From Manihot esculenta (lineage: Eukaryota > Streptophyta > Magnoliopsida > Malpighiales > Euphorbiaceae), in assembly GCF_001659605.2 (NCBI RefSeq), contig NC_035163.2, forward strand, positions 32,390,158 to 32,454,157: DNA of 64,000 nt, read 5' to 3'. The stretch's first letter is position 1. Every line of letters starts with the position of its first letter. Below are positions 47,810 through 64,000 of this stretch, in pieces. The notes under the pieces are model-generated. The model saw nothing but the letters and a program-made list of their open reading frames with translations. It had not been told where the DNA came from and ran no database searches. A program made the translations under genes and the position numbers.

Positions 47810-49436
47810 GTTCATAATTTCCAGCTTGCTCAGCTATCATGAGCTCATGGATATCAGGGGATTGACCTGGTTTTTTCTTACAATGTAGTGAAGGGCTTCC
47901 TCCTCATAGTGGACTATTTGTTGAGGAGCTGTAATGAATTGGTTATGCTGCCAAAGTCCTGTGATGTATTGTGATAACTTTGAAGGAAGAGAGTAGCGTC
48001 AACCAAAAGATTATGCACTTCTACAATTTTTCATCAGATGGTTTTGCATGTTATTTCTGGAGCCAATAGAAACAGTGGACACGCGATTATGGAAAAACAT
48101 AATCTTCTGGTTTTTCCTTTTCAACATATAATGCATGTTGGAGTTATCCCAAGTTATTGTTTGTGGACATTCAATGTGACTATAAATCAAGTGTTCAGTG
48201 AGAAGGCGGCTCATAATCTCAGACTAAAAAGTAAAAAGCCTGCAACATTATTCTTAAGGCACTGTAGGTTACCTGTGAATGGGAAAAATGTGCAAAAGGA
48301 ACTTTTAGATTGTGGATGGTTTCAACTAACACAGAAACAAAAACACACAGAGGACCCAAAAACTCTTAACACGAACGAACCAATCATGCTCCAACCAGAA
48401 AAGCAATTCCGTAGGAGGATCTCGAAGCCTATGAGTACCATTGGAAACAATTCCGTATAGGTGGTCCGCATGGAAATTCGCTTCTCTGTAGACACTACCT
48501 ATGCTGCTAACAGATCAGTACTTCCTTCCTCATGAATTACTCAATTAAGACTCGCCGAACTTTTTCATGTGAAGCCTCCCTTTGCTATAGTAGAGAGAGT
48601 TTTCTCTTGAGGCAGAAGGCTCTTTCTTGTGCTGATTTAGTGCCGCTATCCTGTCCTTTGTCCCTGTTGAGTGAGGTTAGTGCTGTAAAAACGGGCTATC
48701 CGGTTCGACTTAGTCGCTCTGGAGTCGATTTTAAAATGGCCAAATTTAAAAACTTCGTCTATTTTATTTATTAATTATTCACACAATAAAATCTCAAGTA
48801 AATTTTATCATTTTAAAACATTTATTCAAAAACATGCAATCTCTCAATAATGATAAATATGTTTTCATTCTCCATCATCTCATATCATATCACTTTTCTT
48901 TCCAAAATGATAATTTATTGATCAACTTCCAAATATAATTTTATATATGTATTAAAAAAAATATTTATCAATTTAAGAATAATTTAATAATAGCGACAGT
49001 TAAAAAGACTAGCATGAAGACAACAGCCCCACTCCAAATGGGAGGGCATTGCATATAGGGTCCATACTGCAACAAATAATTCAAGTATCATGACATAATT
49101 CAAAATAAGAATATATGGAAAAAACGAAGAGAAAAATGCATCCCTTCTTGCATTGATATAGATAAACACCAAATTGAACACCTACCGCGCACATACCAGC
49201 TACTAAGGATTTTATAATAGCCCATTAGATCAATCTACATTTTATGTCCTGATGCATTATCCCAACCATGTTAACACATGAAATTTTTCTGCAAGGAAAT
49301 GGACAACAGCAAATTTTTATTCAAGAATTTCATCAGCTACAACGGCAAACAAATAAGAAAAAGGTCAATTAGTCAAGTCTTTGCTCAACCATTGCAAAAT
49401 CCTTGAGACGAATGAAAACAAGTACTCTTCAATCTT
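47810..49436. other. Convergent intergenic region between SWC5 and mtLPD
   Basis: Holds the 3' UTRs of two genes that point toward each other (SWC5 plus, mtLPD minus). Frames at 48038-48460 and 48532-48774 look random and are not called. The sequence becomes AT-rich from about 48720. Confidence 0.5.
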
Positions 49437-53442
<4,006 letters not shown>

Positions 53443-55540
53443 TCAATTGCCTTCCAACAAGCTTCTCAATCTATTTCGAGCCTCCTCAGAAAGACTGCAG
53501 CACCTCAATCTCCTCCTCCGAGGGGGACATGACTCGACAGCACTAGGTGAAGAGAAGCAGATGATAACCACAGTGAGATTATCAGTTGAATGGAGGCGTG
53601 ATGCTTCTGTAACTAGTTCTCTGGCACACAACTCAGGATCATCATGCCGCCTAAGTCCACGCCGTACAAAGCTGACAGCATCCTGGCTGGATATAACATC
53701 CCATATGCCATCACAACCAATGATCAAGAATTCATCATCCTCTGTTAACACAAGCTGTTGAACATCTGGCTCAGCAATCAGAGGCGATGAAGCCCCTAGC
53801 GGAAGTTTCAAATCCCAGTCTCCAAGGGATCTGGTAACTGAGAGATAACCATTAAGATATTCATCTTCAATGTAGCCACCCAACTTCTCAACACGCTTGC
53901 GTTCTGGCAAATAAGAAGGCCTGTGATCTTGTGACATATCAACAGCTACCCCTTTCCTGCATAAAACTGCCCGGCAGTCACCGGCATTTGCAACCAGTAG
54001 ATGCCTTCCAAGAACAAGGGCAGTCAGTGCTGTTGTTCCACAAGAATTGCTAACACTGCTTTCTTCAGCCAAGGCAATATCTGCCTGTAAAAATGCCTTC
54101 CTATGGGAATCCACCAATGCTTCTATGAACACATCATTAATATCAGAAGTTTGTGGCAACCTGGCATCTTCGAAAAACAACCTCATAGCATTTCTCTTTA
54201 TATAAGCAGCAGCATCAGGCCCACCATGACCATCAAACACTGCATAAAAAGCACTTGGCCACTTGAAGAAAGAACCCAGACGAGCAGATAGATCATCAAT
54301 CCGAATGTGTGCATCATCCATAGAAGGCCTTGTTCCAATGTCAGCATAGCTACCAGAGCGAATGCTTGGAAAAGACTTAACAGCAGAAGAATTGATAGCT
54401 GCTTCTTTCATCGTCTCTGTGCAACTCACAACCTATAATGCCGGACAGGAAGTGGTTAGACTACGTTCTGATGTGTACCCAAGTATAAAGAGAGATAAAA
54501 AAAAATACCAAAAATTTCAACATAACAAGAAGAAATAATTAAAATGACAGACAAAACATGTAAGATATGGTAACAATACTATAATCAAAGTTAATCTAAC
54601 ACTAAGTACCATACCCGGTTATTTCACCAACAGCATTTGATTCAATTACTTAACTACAGCTCCCTTCTTTTTCACTCTTTCAGCTTTTTAATCCTTCTTC
54701 TTAGCTTCTTTATGGCTTATCTAATAATTAATATGCAAAACCACTAATTTAATGAGCTAGCATACAAACATCTTATAGATCAAGGAAAGAGACACTGCAG
54801 TTGTTAACAAAACGCTATATTGAAAGAGTAGCTTCGATTTGATTATCCCCATCAACACAATTGATCCAAAATTAACATAAAACCACATGCAACAAGTCAA
54901 TTCTTCCATGTAAGAATCAATACACATAACATGATTCACTACACATAGATCAAAGACGTACAACTCGTATTGAATAGCCACGTAAAAAAAAAGTTCTAAT
55001 ATCTCGAAGAAAATCCTATGCAATCGGTCTTTTCTTGTTCAATAAAGGGAAGCTAAGCTCTCCAATAAATGGACAAAGGATAATCTGTGGACAAGACGAG
55101 AAACCCATCTAACCAAACGGTAAAAGACAGCATCTCAGCAAGGAACCCATGAAAAATCAAAATTCTGCACAAACACTTATCAACCCTAAATCTATAAGGC
55201 GTTAAAAATATACCCAAATACAAAGTAAAATAATCAAGCCCAGTAATGATTGAGCAATCGCTACACAAGAATCAGCAAATTACCATAAAACAAAATAAAC
55301 AGAAAATAAACAGATAAAACTGAAGAATTCGAGCAAGATTTATGAACAAAAATAGAAACGCACCGATTCAAATCGCGAGATATCAGTGGAGATTGTCTCG
55401 AAAATGGGAGTCGAAGGAGCGGTCACATCGACCGGATCGACGTTCAAGTTATGGAGGTGATACTGCACCTCAATAACCGGAGGAATGCTCTGTTGACAGA
55501 TAATCTCAGCTTCCGCCACCATTTTTTTGCTCATTATCAT
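53443..55540 (-). CDS. Protein phosphatase 2C family protein
   Basis: Metal-dependent Ser/Thr phosphatase. Two exons, 55540-55364 and 54432-53443, joined in phase 0; 1167 nt, 388 aa, close to Arabidopsis At1g48040/At3g17250 (about 383). Homologues begin MVAEAE, which here is the third in-frame ATG (55522); the first ATG at 55540 adds MIMSKK, so the start is uncertain by six codons. Conserved PP2C motifs in order: [16 protein letters not shown] (about 87-102), FDGHGG (125-130), [66 protein letters not shown] and [10 protein letters not shown]. The metal-binding aspartates in DGHGG, GCDGIWD and DN are intact. A basic tail follows. It lies upstream of mtLPD on the same strand, as its Arabidopsis relatives do. 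The physiological substrate is unknown. Confidence 0.93.
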
Positions 55541-58500
55541 CTTCAAAACGTCGTCGCTTAAAAGGGTCTTCCTCTTCTGACTCTTCCTAGGGCTTGAAAG
55601 ATATAAATCGAGAATAAGTCACGCTTCAAAGTCGAGGAAAATGGAATTGCTCTCCCTCTTTTTTCTCATACAAAATTGAGTAACTCCTTACGAATCAATT
55701 TAGGGTTTCAAATAGTGACTCTGTTGCTTTCGCTCTCGTCTCGCTCTCGCTCTCTCGCTTCCTCTCCCCTCCGGTCTCTGTGTCAATTGTTAGGGCAATA
55801 GTAGGTGTTTTATATAGCTCAGATTGAATCTATCCGACTGGGTTATTTGAAGGATAAATTACAAAAACATCCCTATACTTGTTTACATTTTTTAAATACG
55901 TAACCTAATTTTTACTTTTTAGATGTTAATCACTCTTTTTTTAATATAGTTTAGCCTCTACAGTTACACCTTTGAAAAAAAAAGTTATAATTTGAATGTT
56001 TTATATACTTTATTTTGAAATCATAATAAATGATAAATTTATTCTTAATATTTAAAATTATATAATCAAAATGTATATCGTTTTATAGACGGGCTAAGTG
56101 TAAGCATGAATCAAAGTTAATAAAATCATTTTCATTTTTAAATAAATAATAAAACCAACAAAATAAAAATGCTTAATTTTATTTAAAAAAAAAACAATTT
56201 ATTATTTATGCCTTTAAAATATATATTTTTATGACATATGCATATTCTTATTTAAATTCATTTATCAAATTTTGAGAAAGGGCAAATGAAGATATATGTT
56301 AAAATATGTCAATGATATTGTAGTTTAGTAATTAATTTTAAATTGAAAAGTTTTAGAGTTAATTTATGAGAATGTTTGCAGCAATGGCTGTGGTGTGCAC
56401 GCGGTGGTATGAGTCATTTACCACTATTACAGGAAAAAGGCGAGTGATTAAGCCGTGATCCCTTTCCTTTCCTTCTATTGGAAGAATGTAATTATTAGTT
56501 TAATCATATTTGATTAATATCCTTTATTATCCACTAATTCACGTGCTTACGTCTTTGCCTATCTTACAATCACCATTATTTTGAATCAGATCATTATGAA
56601 TGAAATATTTTATTTTTTTATTTTGGGTATTCTTTAAATGTCCAAAGAAAAAGAAACCTTAATACTATTAAATTAAAAATACTAGCTATTATTAGTTTTA
56701 TGAAGGAAAATTTTTAAATTTCCGGATGTAATTTATTTTTTATGGTCGTTGAACTTTAAATTGCTATTCTTTAATTATGGTTTAGTTGAATTGATTAAAT
56801 GGGTCAGTTTGATTAAGGGCAAAAGAATTAGCCAATCTCTAAATTCTTTTATTAGTGAGATGCTTAGTCACACCAAAGGTTGCGTGCGTGGACTTAATTA
56901 TTCCCGACGTGTCGTAAATTCCTAAATGTGAATACTTCATTGTTTACGGCTAATGTTAATCATATCAACTTTTATTGCCCAATTTCTTTTTATTATTATT
57001 ATTATTTTTTTCTTCCAATCCTAACTGACCAGATTGCCAGACAAGTCAGTCACCGCAACCGGGCATTGGCCATCTGCTTATTTCACCATTTTTTGCACGT
57101 ACGTACATAATAATGCAATGTACAATCAAATATCTAAATTTGACTTTTTTTATTTTTAATAAAAACAAATTAATATTCAAATACATTGTTTATTACAAAA
57201 TAATTATTTTCTTCGCATCCACCATTAGTAATTTAAAAATCGCAATAGTTTTATCTATTATAATAATTTATTCTATACAACGTTAATGTTTATAAATCAT
57301 GGTGATTTTGATTTATAATTTAATAACTGTAAAGTTTAATATAATAATTATTATGTATTTATTTATTTTTTGTTTAAAAAATTATCTACTTATTTTATGA
57401 ATGCGTATTTAAGCGTTAAATAATTATAATTAATAAAATAATGTTTTCAAATATTAATCGCATAATGTTATTGAAATAAACGTGATATTGATTAAAGATT
57501 AAAATAATAAAAAAAAAAGTTAAAAAATGATGATGTGATTTGAAATGGAATTAGTTTATTAGTTTTAGGTAAAGACGGTAAAATTGAAAAAGTATGAGAT
57601 GGCAAATTCAGAGCTAAACAGTAGGTGGATATTTTTCCTTTGGAAGAAAGCACTAGAATATGGAGTTTTGCGTGTGGTTGGTTGGTGGTGACGGTGCTTC
57701 CAGACCAGTAGAAATCTTGTAAATATTTCACAATTATCTATTCAAGCATACAAAATTTTTTTTTTTCTCCAAACATCCATCTCACCTCTTCATTAATATT
57801 ATAGACTATAAAACATAATTTTTTTTATTTTAAAATTTCATTTTATTTTTATTTTTTTGCAATTTTATTTTAGTTAAATTATTTATTTTATTTTTATTTA
57901 TGATTTATGAGTATTTTATATAAATATTTTAATTGAAATTATGATAATATTTTATTATTTAATTCATCAAATAGTATATATCGATTATTGGACCTATTAT
58001 ATAATATATCATATAGAATTAATAAATATTTATATCATTTTATTTCTCAAAAATTTAATATGTCAATGAAATAAATTATATTATATTTTTTAAAAAATAA
58101 CCTTTTCCATAAATATATTTTATGAAAAATAACTTATTTTGAATCTAACTGAGACTTTTTGCAAAAAATGGGAGTATATTTCTTATTGTACCTCCTCTTC
58201 ATAATGCTAGGCATTCATGTCTCACTTGAATTAAAAAAAGGGATAGTTTTCATTTGGGTTTGTTTTTATATATATACTTTTTATTTATTTATTTTGAGAA
58301 AGTAGTGGCAGGTACCATAGCTTTTTGGTTCACGTTTTATCTTATACGTGTCTTGATTAAAATCACAAATGAAATAAAATATAAAAAATTGTCAATTCTT
58401 TAATGAGATTTCAATAGGTCAAATATTTATTTTGTTTAAAAGAAATTATCTTATAAAGGAAATGCTAATTCAAATCCAATTTAGATAAGCATAAAATTAT

Positions 58501-59455
58501 TTTAATCAGATTCGGTTCCAACAATTGATTTTGTTTTTTATGAATCAAACTAATATCATCCAATCTAGTTCAAGAAAATGAAAAAAAAAAAAAAAAAAAA
58601 ATTCTGATCTAGTTTGAATTCAGTGAAATTTTAGTTTAGAGGGAATTTATTTCAAGTCCTTACTTTTAACTCAAAATATACTCTTAATTTTTAAATCAAT
58701 TTAAAATTTAAATATTTAGTTAAAAGATATTTAAAAGTACATTGATATATTAAAATAACTAAAAAATACATGGTTAAGTCTTCAAGCTATTTAAATGAGG
58801 ACAGCCTTGATATTTTTAAAAATATTAAGATGATGTTTTTTTTTATTTATTTTGAATTTATAGACCAAATGACAAGCTAATGTATTGATGACTTAATCAA
58901 CTTACATCAAATCCAACACCCTCTTAAATCAAAATTTAATGTCAAATGAAACTACCATCAAGTCTAACTTCGCAATTGAAATATGAAAAAGATCAATTTT
59001 TTAGAAAAACCTTCTATAAACTTGTTGAAAATATTACACCAAACTAATGTTAGAACTGAAGAACAACTATTCACTGGCCAAGTAACAAAGATACTTTGGA
59101 ATAAGACTACTCTTGATGTAGAAAAGTCACATTCAATTTAAAGCATAGAAAAGAACTCACATGGCCTTCCCTCTCCGCTCATCACATGAGTGTGATTAGT
59201 GACAATCAAACAAACAAATAACAAAAGAGCCCACACACTAGAGCCAATCCCAAAAGGTTGTGACCCTAATATAAGCGAGAAATTTTACCATACATCCATC
59301 CTACATACAATGATTTTATTATAACTATTAATCATGATGGATTCCATATAGGTTCCACAATGATCAATGGTTAATATCTAACATTGTATATACAACTTAA
59401 TTTAGCTTGGAGTAAGAAGAAAATCACTCTTGAATGTTTAGTCAGATACATGTGA
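55541..59455. other. PP2C promoter and AT-rich intergenic region
   Basis: The PP2C leader and promoter (about 55541-55810) are rich in GAGA/CTCT on either strand. From 55850 the DNA is strongly AT-rich with long A and T runs (for example 58578-58600). A member of the dispersed repeat family lies at about 58635-58935. No coding region is supported on either strand. Confidence 0.55.
58635..58935. mobile_element. Dispersed AT-rich MITE-like repeat
   Basis: Shares with 27809-28185 the ordered landmarks ATATTAAAATAACTAAAAA, ATGAGGACAG..TTGATATTT and AAAATATTAAGAT, and ends near CCAACACCCTCTT. It has the same relative orientation and is diverged. Confidence 0.5.
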
Positions 59456-62400
59456 TTACTCGCAGCAATTAGGCTGGTGTTCTTTCTGCAACTTCTCCCA
59501 AAGACATAATACCAATCTTGGGCTTTGGTAATGAGCAAGAATATAATTTGATTCACATCCAGCATTGTGAAACCTCTCATCACTTACGTAATGCACTTCT
59601 TGACCTCTCTTCTTCAACTCTTCAATCCATATTCCCATTGCAACATCTTCTAGTTTAAATAACTGCAAAAAGCATAGCAAGACATAAGAGAAACAGCAAG
59701 GTTAATTTTGTCCGATTCTCTTCAGAGCTCATTTTATTATTTCTTAAAAGGGAAAATTGCATCACGTCCCTTGAGAGAGGTGAGAGACGAGCAGCCATTA
59801 ACAATATCAAAAGTGTGGCAGAATGGAGTTTGCAGCACATAAAATAGCCTGTTTGAGCCAATGAGTTTGGGTATTAGAGTCGTATTAAGGACTGTGAAAT
59901 ATCGAGCTTGACTTCCGGCCAGAAACAATTGTTAAAAAAAGGGGGAGCCCATGGAGATGTAATTGTTACCCAACCATAATCCAAAATGGAGCTTAAATAT
60001 TCTTCAGAGTTCCAACTTTTCTTTTTCTCCGTTTCTTATCTCTCTTCCAATGCTATGGTCCAACCGCCTCATCAAGATGAGAAGACATGCTTTGAACAAT
60101 ACAAACACAGTAGCATCAAACGTATTATGACTTTTTCCTAGTAAGCAAGAGATATTTACCTTGAAGTCTCTTTCTTGGTGGCCCTGAGCAATGAACTTTG
60201 CTATATTTCGGGAGACGATATATCCTGGGCCATGTGCCCATGGTGGATAAGAAGAATGTGGCCACTCCTGCACAAAAGAATTCTTATAGGAGTAAATGCC
60301 AGCAGTAAAGAGGAAGAAGTAATGTAGCAAAAGAGAAAAAAAAAATCATTAATAAGCGACTTTGTTTATGTATATGGGACCATGGTTACCTCATTGCTGA
60401 TATACCATTTGCTGTCCTTTTCCCTATGTGGTGAAGAATCAAACGACATAAGACCATACAGCAGGCCATCAGATGCCTTTCCCTTGAGACTAGTAAGAAC
60501 TTCATCAATCCTAACAAAAGCATCATCATCCGTTTTCATGATATATTTAGCAGGGAGAATTTTGGTCTGCATATCGAATAAAAAAATATTATTAAAAGTT
60601 AAATTTTATGAGTTTGGAAAAACAAATAAATGGTTTGAATATATTACTAGAGCCAATTGTCTATACCCCCATAATACATATTGCAATTGTTTTCAAACTA
60701 ATCAGGCTATAATAGTCAACAAAAGGCATTAATTGCACATCTCCATATGCTTGGGCTTCTTTCCACAGCTCAAAGTTGACTTGCCTGTTCTTGTGCTGCA
60801 CGAATGAAAAATACCCAATTATTTACCAGAAAACTTTGAGATCGTCCAAATGATAAAATGGGAAGCAGCAAAAATGCAAAGCACCTATTGAAGTCCAATA
60901 TGTACCATCTAGCCATGAATTACTTTATTTTCCTTGATTATTTCATGATTCTATGAATGTAAATCACATATCGTAAACTTGGTACATAGTTGTTTGAATT
61001 CAAGTTTCACCAAAGCAGAGCCAAGTTGCACTGAATATTACAAACAGGTGGAAGAAGTTTCAATCACTTTTCAGTTACTCTGCACAGGCTTTCCAAGATC
61101 AGCAGTCTTATGAAAGATTCACTGACAAAATTATATATTTACTTCTAAGTAAGCTATTAATTAGCACATATACAATGTGGAAGACTACCTAGATATGTCT
61201 TAATTGACAACTCATCACTTACAAGGCCAATGAAAAATCGGACAGCTACATCCCCGGAATGTACAGCCTCATACTGCATCCAAGACCTTCTCAGTGCCAT
61301 ACGCCGCTCAAAATTATTTCCAGTGGAAAAAACCCCAACCAACAGTGCCAGTCTCTTCTTTTTTGTTACTGGAGCTCTGAGGAGCTCAGCATCAATTACT
61401 AAATCATGATCTTCAGAAACAGGCAACCCTTTGGCTAAGACAGATAAGATATCCAAACCACCGTCTACTTTGACTCCACTCACTGCCCATGGTTCAAGTT
61501 TCTGCAATTTTACAAAGTCCACCAAGGGTGGATGTGTTTACTCTTATAAAAATGGCATAGCCTTCAATTTTTAACCAACTTATTCCAATTTGCAGCAGTT
61601 GATAAATTCATACCTTACCTCCCTATATGCAAAAGACGTTTCATGCCTTCCATTCACAGTCATATGGAATCCCTCTGAACCAACCCATAATGTAGCAGTG
61701 AAAGGATTGGCCTCAGAGAATGGGAAATTAGCACTTGCATGAGCACTTCCTTGGGAAACATTAGCTAATATGTCTCTACTAGGAAGACTCGCGTTTAGAG
61801 TCTCTTCCACTGTGCTTCTGACAATTTGTTCATTGCAAAGAACAAGTCCATCAACTGTAATGTTAGCCACTAGGTCAGATGGCTGATTTTTTAAGAATCT
61901 TTGAATTTATCAAGGCACAAAATCAAAAGAAGAAAATAAGCATAAAGATATGTTGCAAGATGGATTAGTGTTATAAATAAGGCATAAAGTAATGCAACTC
62001 TATTAACAAGGAAAAGACAATATTGTGCTTCTAGCAAGATTATGCTATCATCTGCTAGTTCATTTGATGAGTCTTCTTCAAATAATGAAAATCCAAACGA
62101 CAATAGTGACTACAATAAGGACATCATTGCAGCAATGAACTTGTCATGAAATATTAAGAGAAAGAAGAGAAAAGGATAATGGAAAAGCACACTTTTCGTT
62201 TTTCACATTTTGACATAATCATGAGCAAATTTTCCAATTAAATATTCTTAAAGAAGAGTCATTAGCCTTTCTCCTACTCCTACTCCTCCTCTCTCTCTAT
62301 CTCTCTAGTTTCACTTACAAATAACTTAATACGTGCATGAACTGAATTGGTGTTGAATATACAGTAACAATCACCACTGCAAACAAAGAAGCAAATTTAT

Positions 62401-63302
62401 GCTAGAATGCTGGATACATCGCCTGACTGGTCTATTTTCAGTGCATTAAAGTGCATAACAGAATCACAATGATTTATACCTTTTGGCTTTGGGATGTTAG
62501 ATCCATGAGCAGGACATTTTTCCTCTTTGCCCCAACCATGTTCATTAGTCCATGTATTCTGAACAATAAAAGGCTCTTCCGTTATATTGTCTCCAGGTAA
62601 GCTTACTCTGTAATGCAAGATAATAGGAGGGTTTTGCTCTCCCAAAAGCTGGGAGCCTTCAAGTTCAAGTTGAAAGCTTCCATTGTGCTCATTAGGGATG
62701 CCAACTATGGTAATGGAGGAATCTTCAACAAGACCACAAGGTATATCAAAAGTGGGTCCATTGCTTGATGCCATTATATTAATGGCATTTACAGAGTAAG
62801 GACAGTTTTTATTTTCTGTTTTATCGATGATACTGGACTTTGTAGCTTTGTCTTCCTCAATCATGGATAATAAATCCTTCCATGCTATTGAAGCCTCTTT
62901 AATCCCTTTAGCTGTTTCAGGCAAAGCATCAGATCTGGACAAAAGCAATCGCATCTGACTCCACACCAGCAAGGCCTTTGACTCTTCCTTAGAAAAATTG
63001 TTTGGGGCATACAGATCATTAAGTCCTTCAACATTTACAAAATGTATTTTTTTTGATGATTTTGCTACTTTATCTACTTCCACTTGAGGAGATCTAGCGT
63101 AAGAAGTGTCCTTCACATGAGAATCATTAATGGGATGATTTCTGAAAAAATCATAAGCTGTCTGTTTTTTCTGTGGCTGGGATCGCTGGGTTTTCAGTAG
63201 GCTATAACTGAAAACCAAGATTACAGCAAGAGCTACGATCATCATGCCACCGGACCATTTCTTCATCCGGGGCAAAGCTAAAGGTATCTTCAAAATTTTC
63301 AT
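59456..63302 (-). CDS. Hydroxyproline O-galactosyltransferase (GALT2-6 type, galectin domain + GT31)
   Basis: Golgi enzyme family that adds the first galactose to hydroxyproline of arabinogalactan proteins. Seven exons: 63302-62480, 61869-61619, 61501-61223, 60795-60667, 60566-60390, 60267-60160, 59662-59456; 1974 nt, 657 aa. It is a type II membrane protein: short basic N-terminus, one membrane anchor at about residues 19-36 ([18 protein letters not shown]), then a stem. A galectin-like domain covers roughly 190-390 ([35 protein letters not shown]). The GT31 catalytic domain follows ([29 protein letters not shown] with the metal-binding Asp507-509, [28 protein letters not shown]) and the chain ends NCCE. 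Some homologues may start at Met13 (MKKWSGG). Which GALT paralogue it is cannot be decided here. Confidence 0.95.
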
Positions 63303-64000
63303 TCTTACACAGTGCCAAACAATCAGAATCTTTCACCTAGCAGCTTTATAAAGAATGAACATATGTAATATTGTATCAGGGTCCTTGAATTGTTGAATTC
63401 CATTTGTACTTATTCTGTGATAATCTTCTACTCTTGCTAGAACAAACCAGCCTGATATCCATGGAAACAAAAACCTACTCAAGTAAGCCTAACATAATGA
63501 ATCATCTGGTAATTGAGAAACAGATTACAGAAGTAAGGGTATACAATAATATAAAAAGCTCTCGTTTGGCCATGAAAGCACCATCTTTCTCAAATTTGCC
63601 AGTTAATGTATCTTCATCAACTTTACATGCTATGTCTGCATTTAAATGTTCTCGAAATAACGAAAAATACCAACAAGCTTTAAGCTTTTCAGGGAACAGC
63701 TTATCTGACTACCACAAACCAAAGCTAACATTAATTACTATATTCGCAGATTTTACAAACATAAATAGAATAAGATATACATACACTACTCGGATCCTCC
63801 TGGATTAGTTTCTTTAATTTTCAATTTCCATATCTGTAGCAGATAAAGCAAATAATAGAGATCATTTGTGAACTTGGAAGCAGAAAGCATCAGAAACGTA
63901 TACAGAAAGAAATAAAGAAAGGGGAAAAAGGCAATACTGTAGCCAAATCGAACGGAGCTTCGGAATAGTAAAATAGGTTTACAAGGTTGGTGGGGTAAAT
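63303..64000. other. Upstream region of the galactosyltransferase gene
   Basis: Leader and promoter side of the minus-strand gene. A 5' UTR intron is possible but no pair of splice sites is convincing. The plus-strand frame at 63404-63808 has no recognisable motif. Confidence 0.45.

Noticed and set aside
48038..48460. 140-aa frame after SWC5
   Set aside because: Composition looks random, no motif is present, and it overlaps the expected 3' region; not enough to call a gene.
63404..63808. 134-aa plus-strand frame at the window end
   Set aside because: It runs antisense to the leader of the galactosyltransferase gene and has random composition.

Overview
This window is nuclear DNA of a flowering plant (eudicot). 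The genes have many short introns with GT..AG borders and in-phase exons, they encode plant-specific families, and the spacers are AT-rich and full of plant transposon debris. Protein similarity as I remember it suggests Malpighiales, possibly Euphorbiaceae, but the sequence alone does not prove this. I see no bacterial, organellar or viral gene block, no CRISPR array and no operon. All exon borders were read by hand from splice sites, reading frame and remembered protein families; no alignment was run.

Layout. (1) 1-390: first exon and promoter of an R2R3-MYB gene on the minus strand, cut by the window start. (2) 0.5-17 kb: gene-poor. It holds a decayed Ty3/gypsy-type element (about 3.1-9.2 kb) with diverged LTRs, a gag remnant, no visible pol and a broken, apparently spliced antisense ORF. 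Several younger elements are nested in it: a Mutator-type MITE sitting in an LTR-like insert, a solo LTR with a 5-bp target duplication, and a hAT-type MITE with an 8-bp target duplication. (3) 17.6-29.9 kb, plus: UPL6, a HECT ubiquitin ligase (26 coding exons, 1031 aa). (4) 31.5-38.3 kb, plus: NEMF/Rqc2 homologue of ribosome-associated quality control (14 exons, 1128 aa). (5) 41.7-43.0 kb, plus: galactinol synthase (327 aa). (6) 43.6-44.0 kb, plus: HS1-type stress-responsive A/B-barrel protein (109 aa). (7) 46.2-47.8 kb, plus: SWC5/BCNT subunit of the SWR1 chromatin remodeller (318 aa). (8) 49.4-52.1 kb, minus: mitochondrial dihydrolipoyl dehydrogenase (510 aa). (9) 53.4-55.5 kb, minus: PP2C phosphatase (388 aa). 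(10) 59.5-63.3 kb, minus: galectin-domain GT31 hydroxyproline O-galactosyltransferase (657 aa).

The genes are independent plant loci. UPL6 and NEMF both act in protein quality control, and galactinol synthase and HS1 are both stress-linked, but adjacency does not show co-regulation. The order UPL6, HS1, mtLPD, PP2C matches the Arabidopsis At3g17205-At3g17250 interval as I remember it, so this is probably a conserved ancestral block with other genes between.

I did not find a clearly new biological system. The points most worth checking are an AUG-stop element just before the SWC5 start codon, a duplicated WMxYLGL exon module in SWC5, a perfect 147-bp tandem duplication in the presumed SWC5 leader, a GC-AG intron and a U12-like intron in UPL6, a heat-shock-element-like site before HS1, and the nested transposons around the antisense retroelement ORF.
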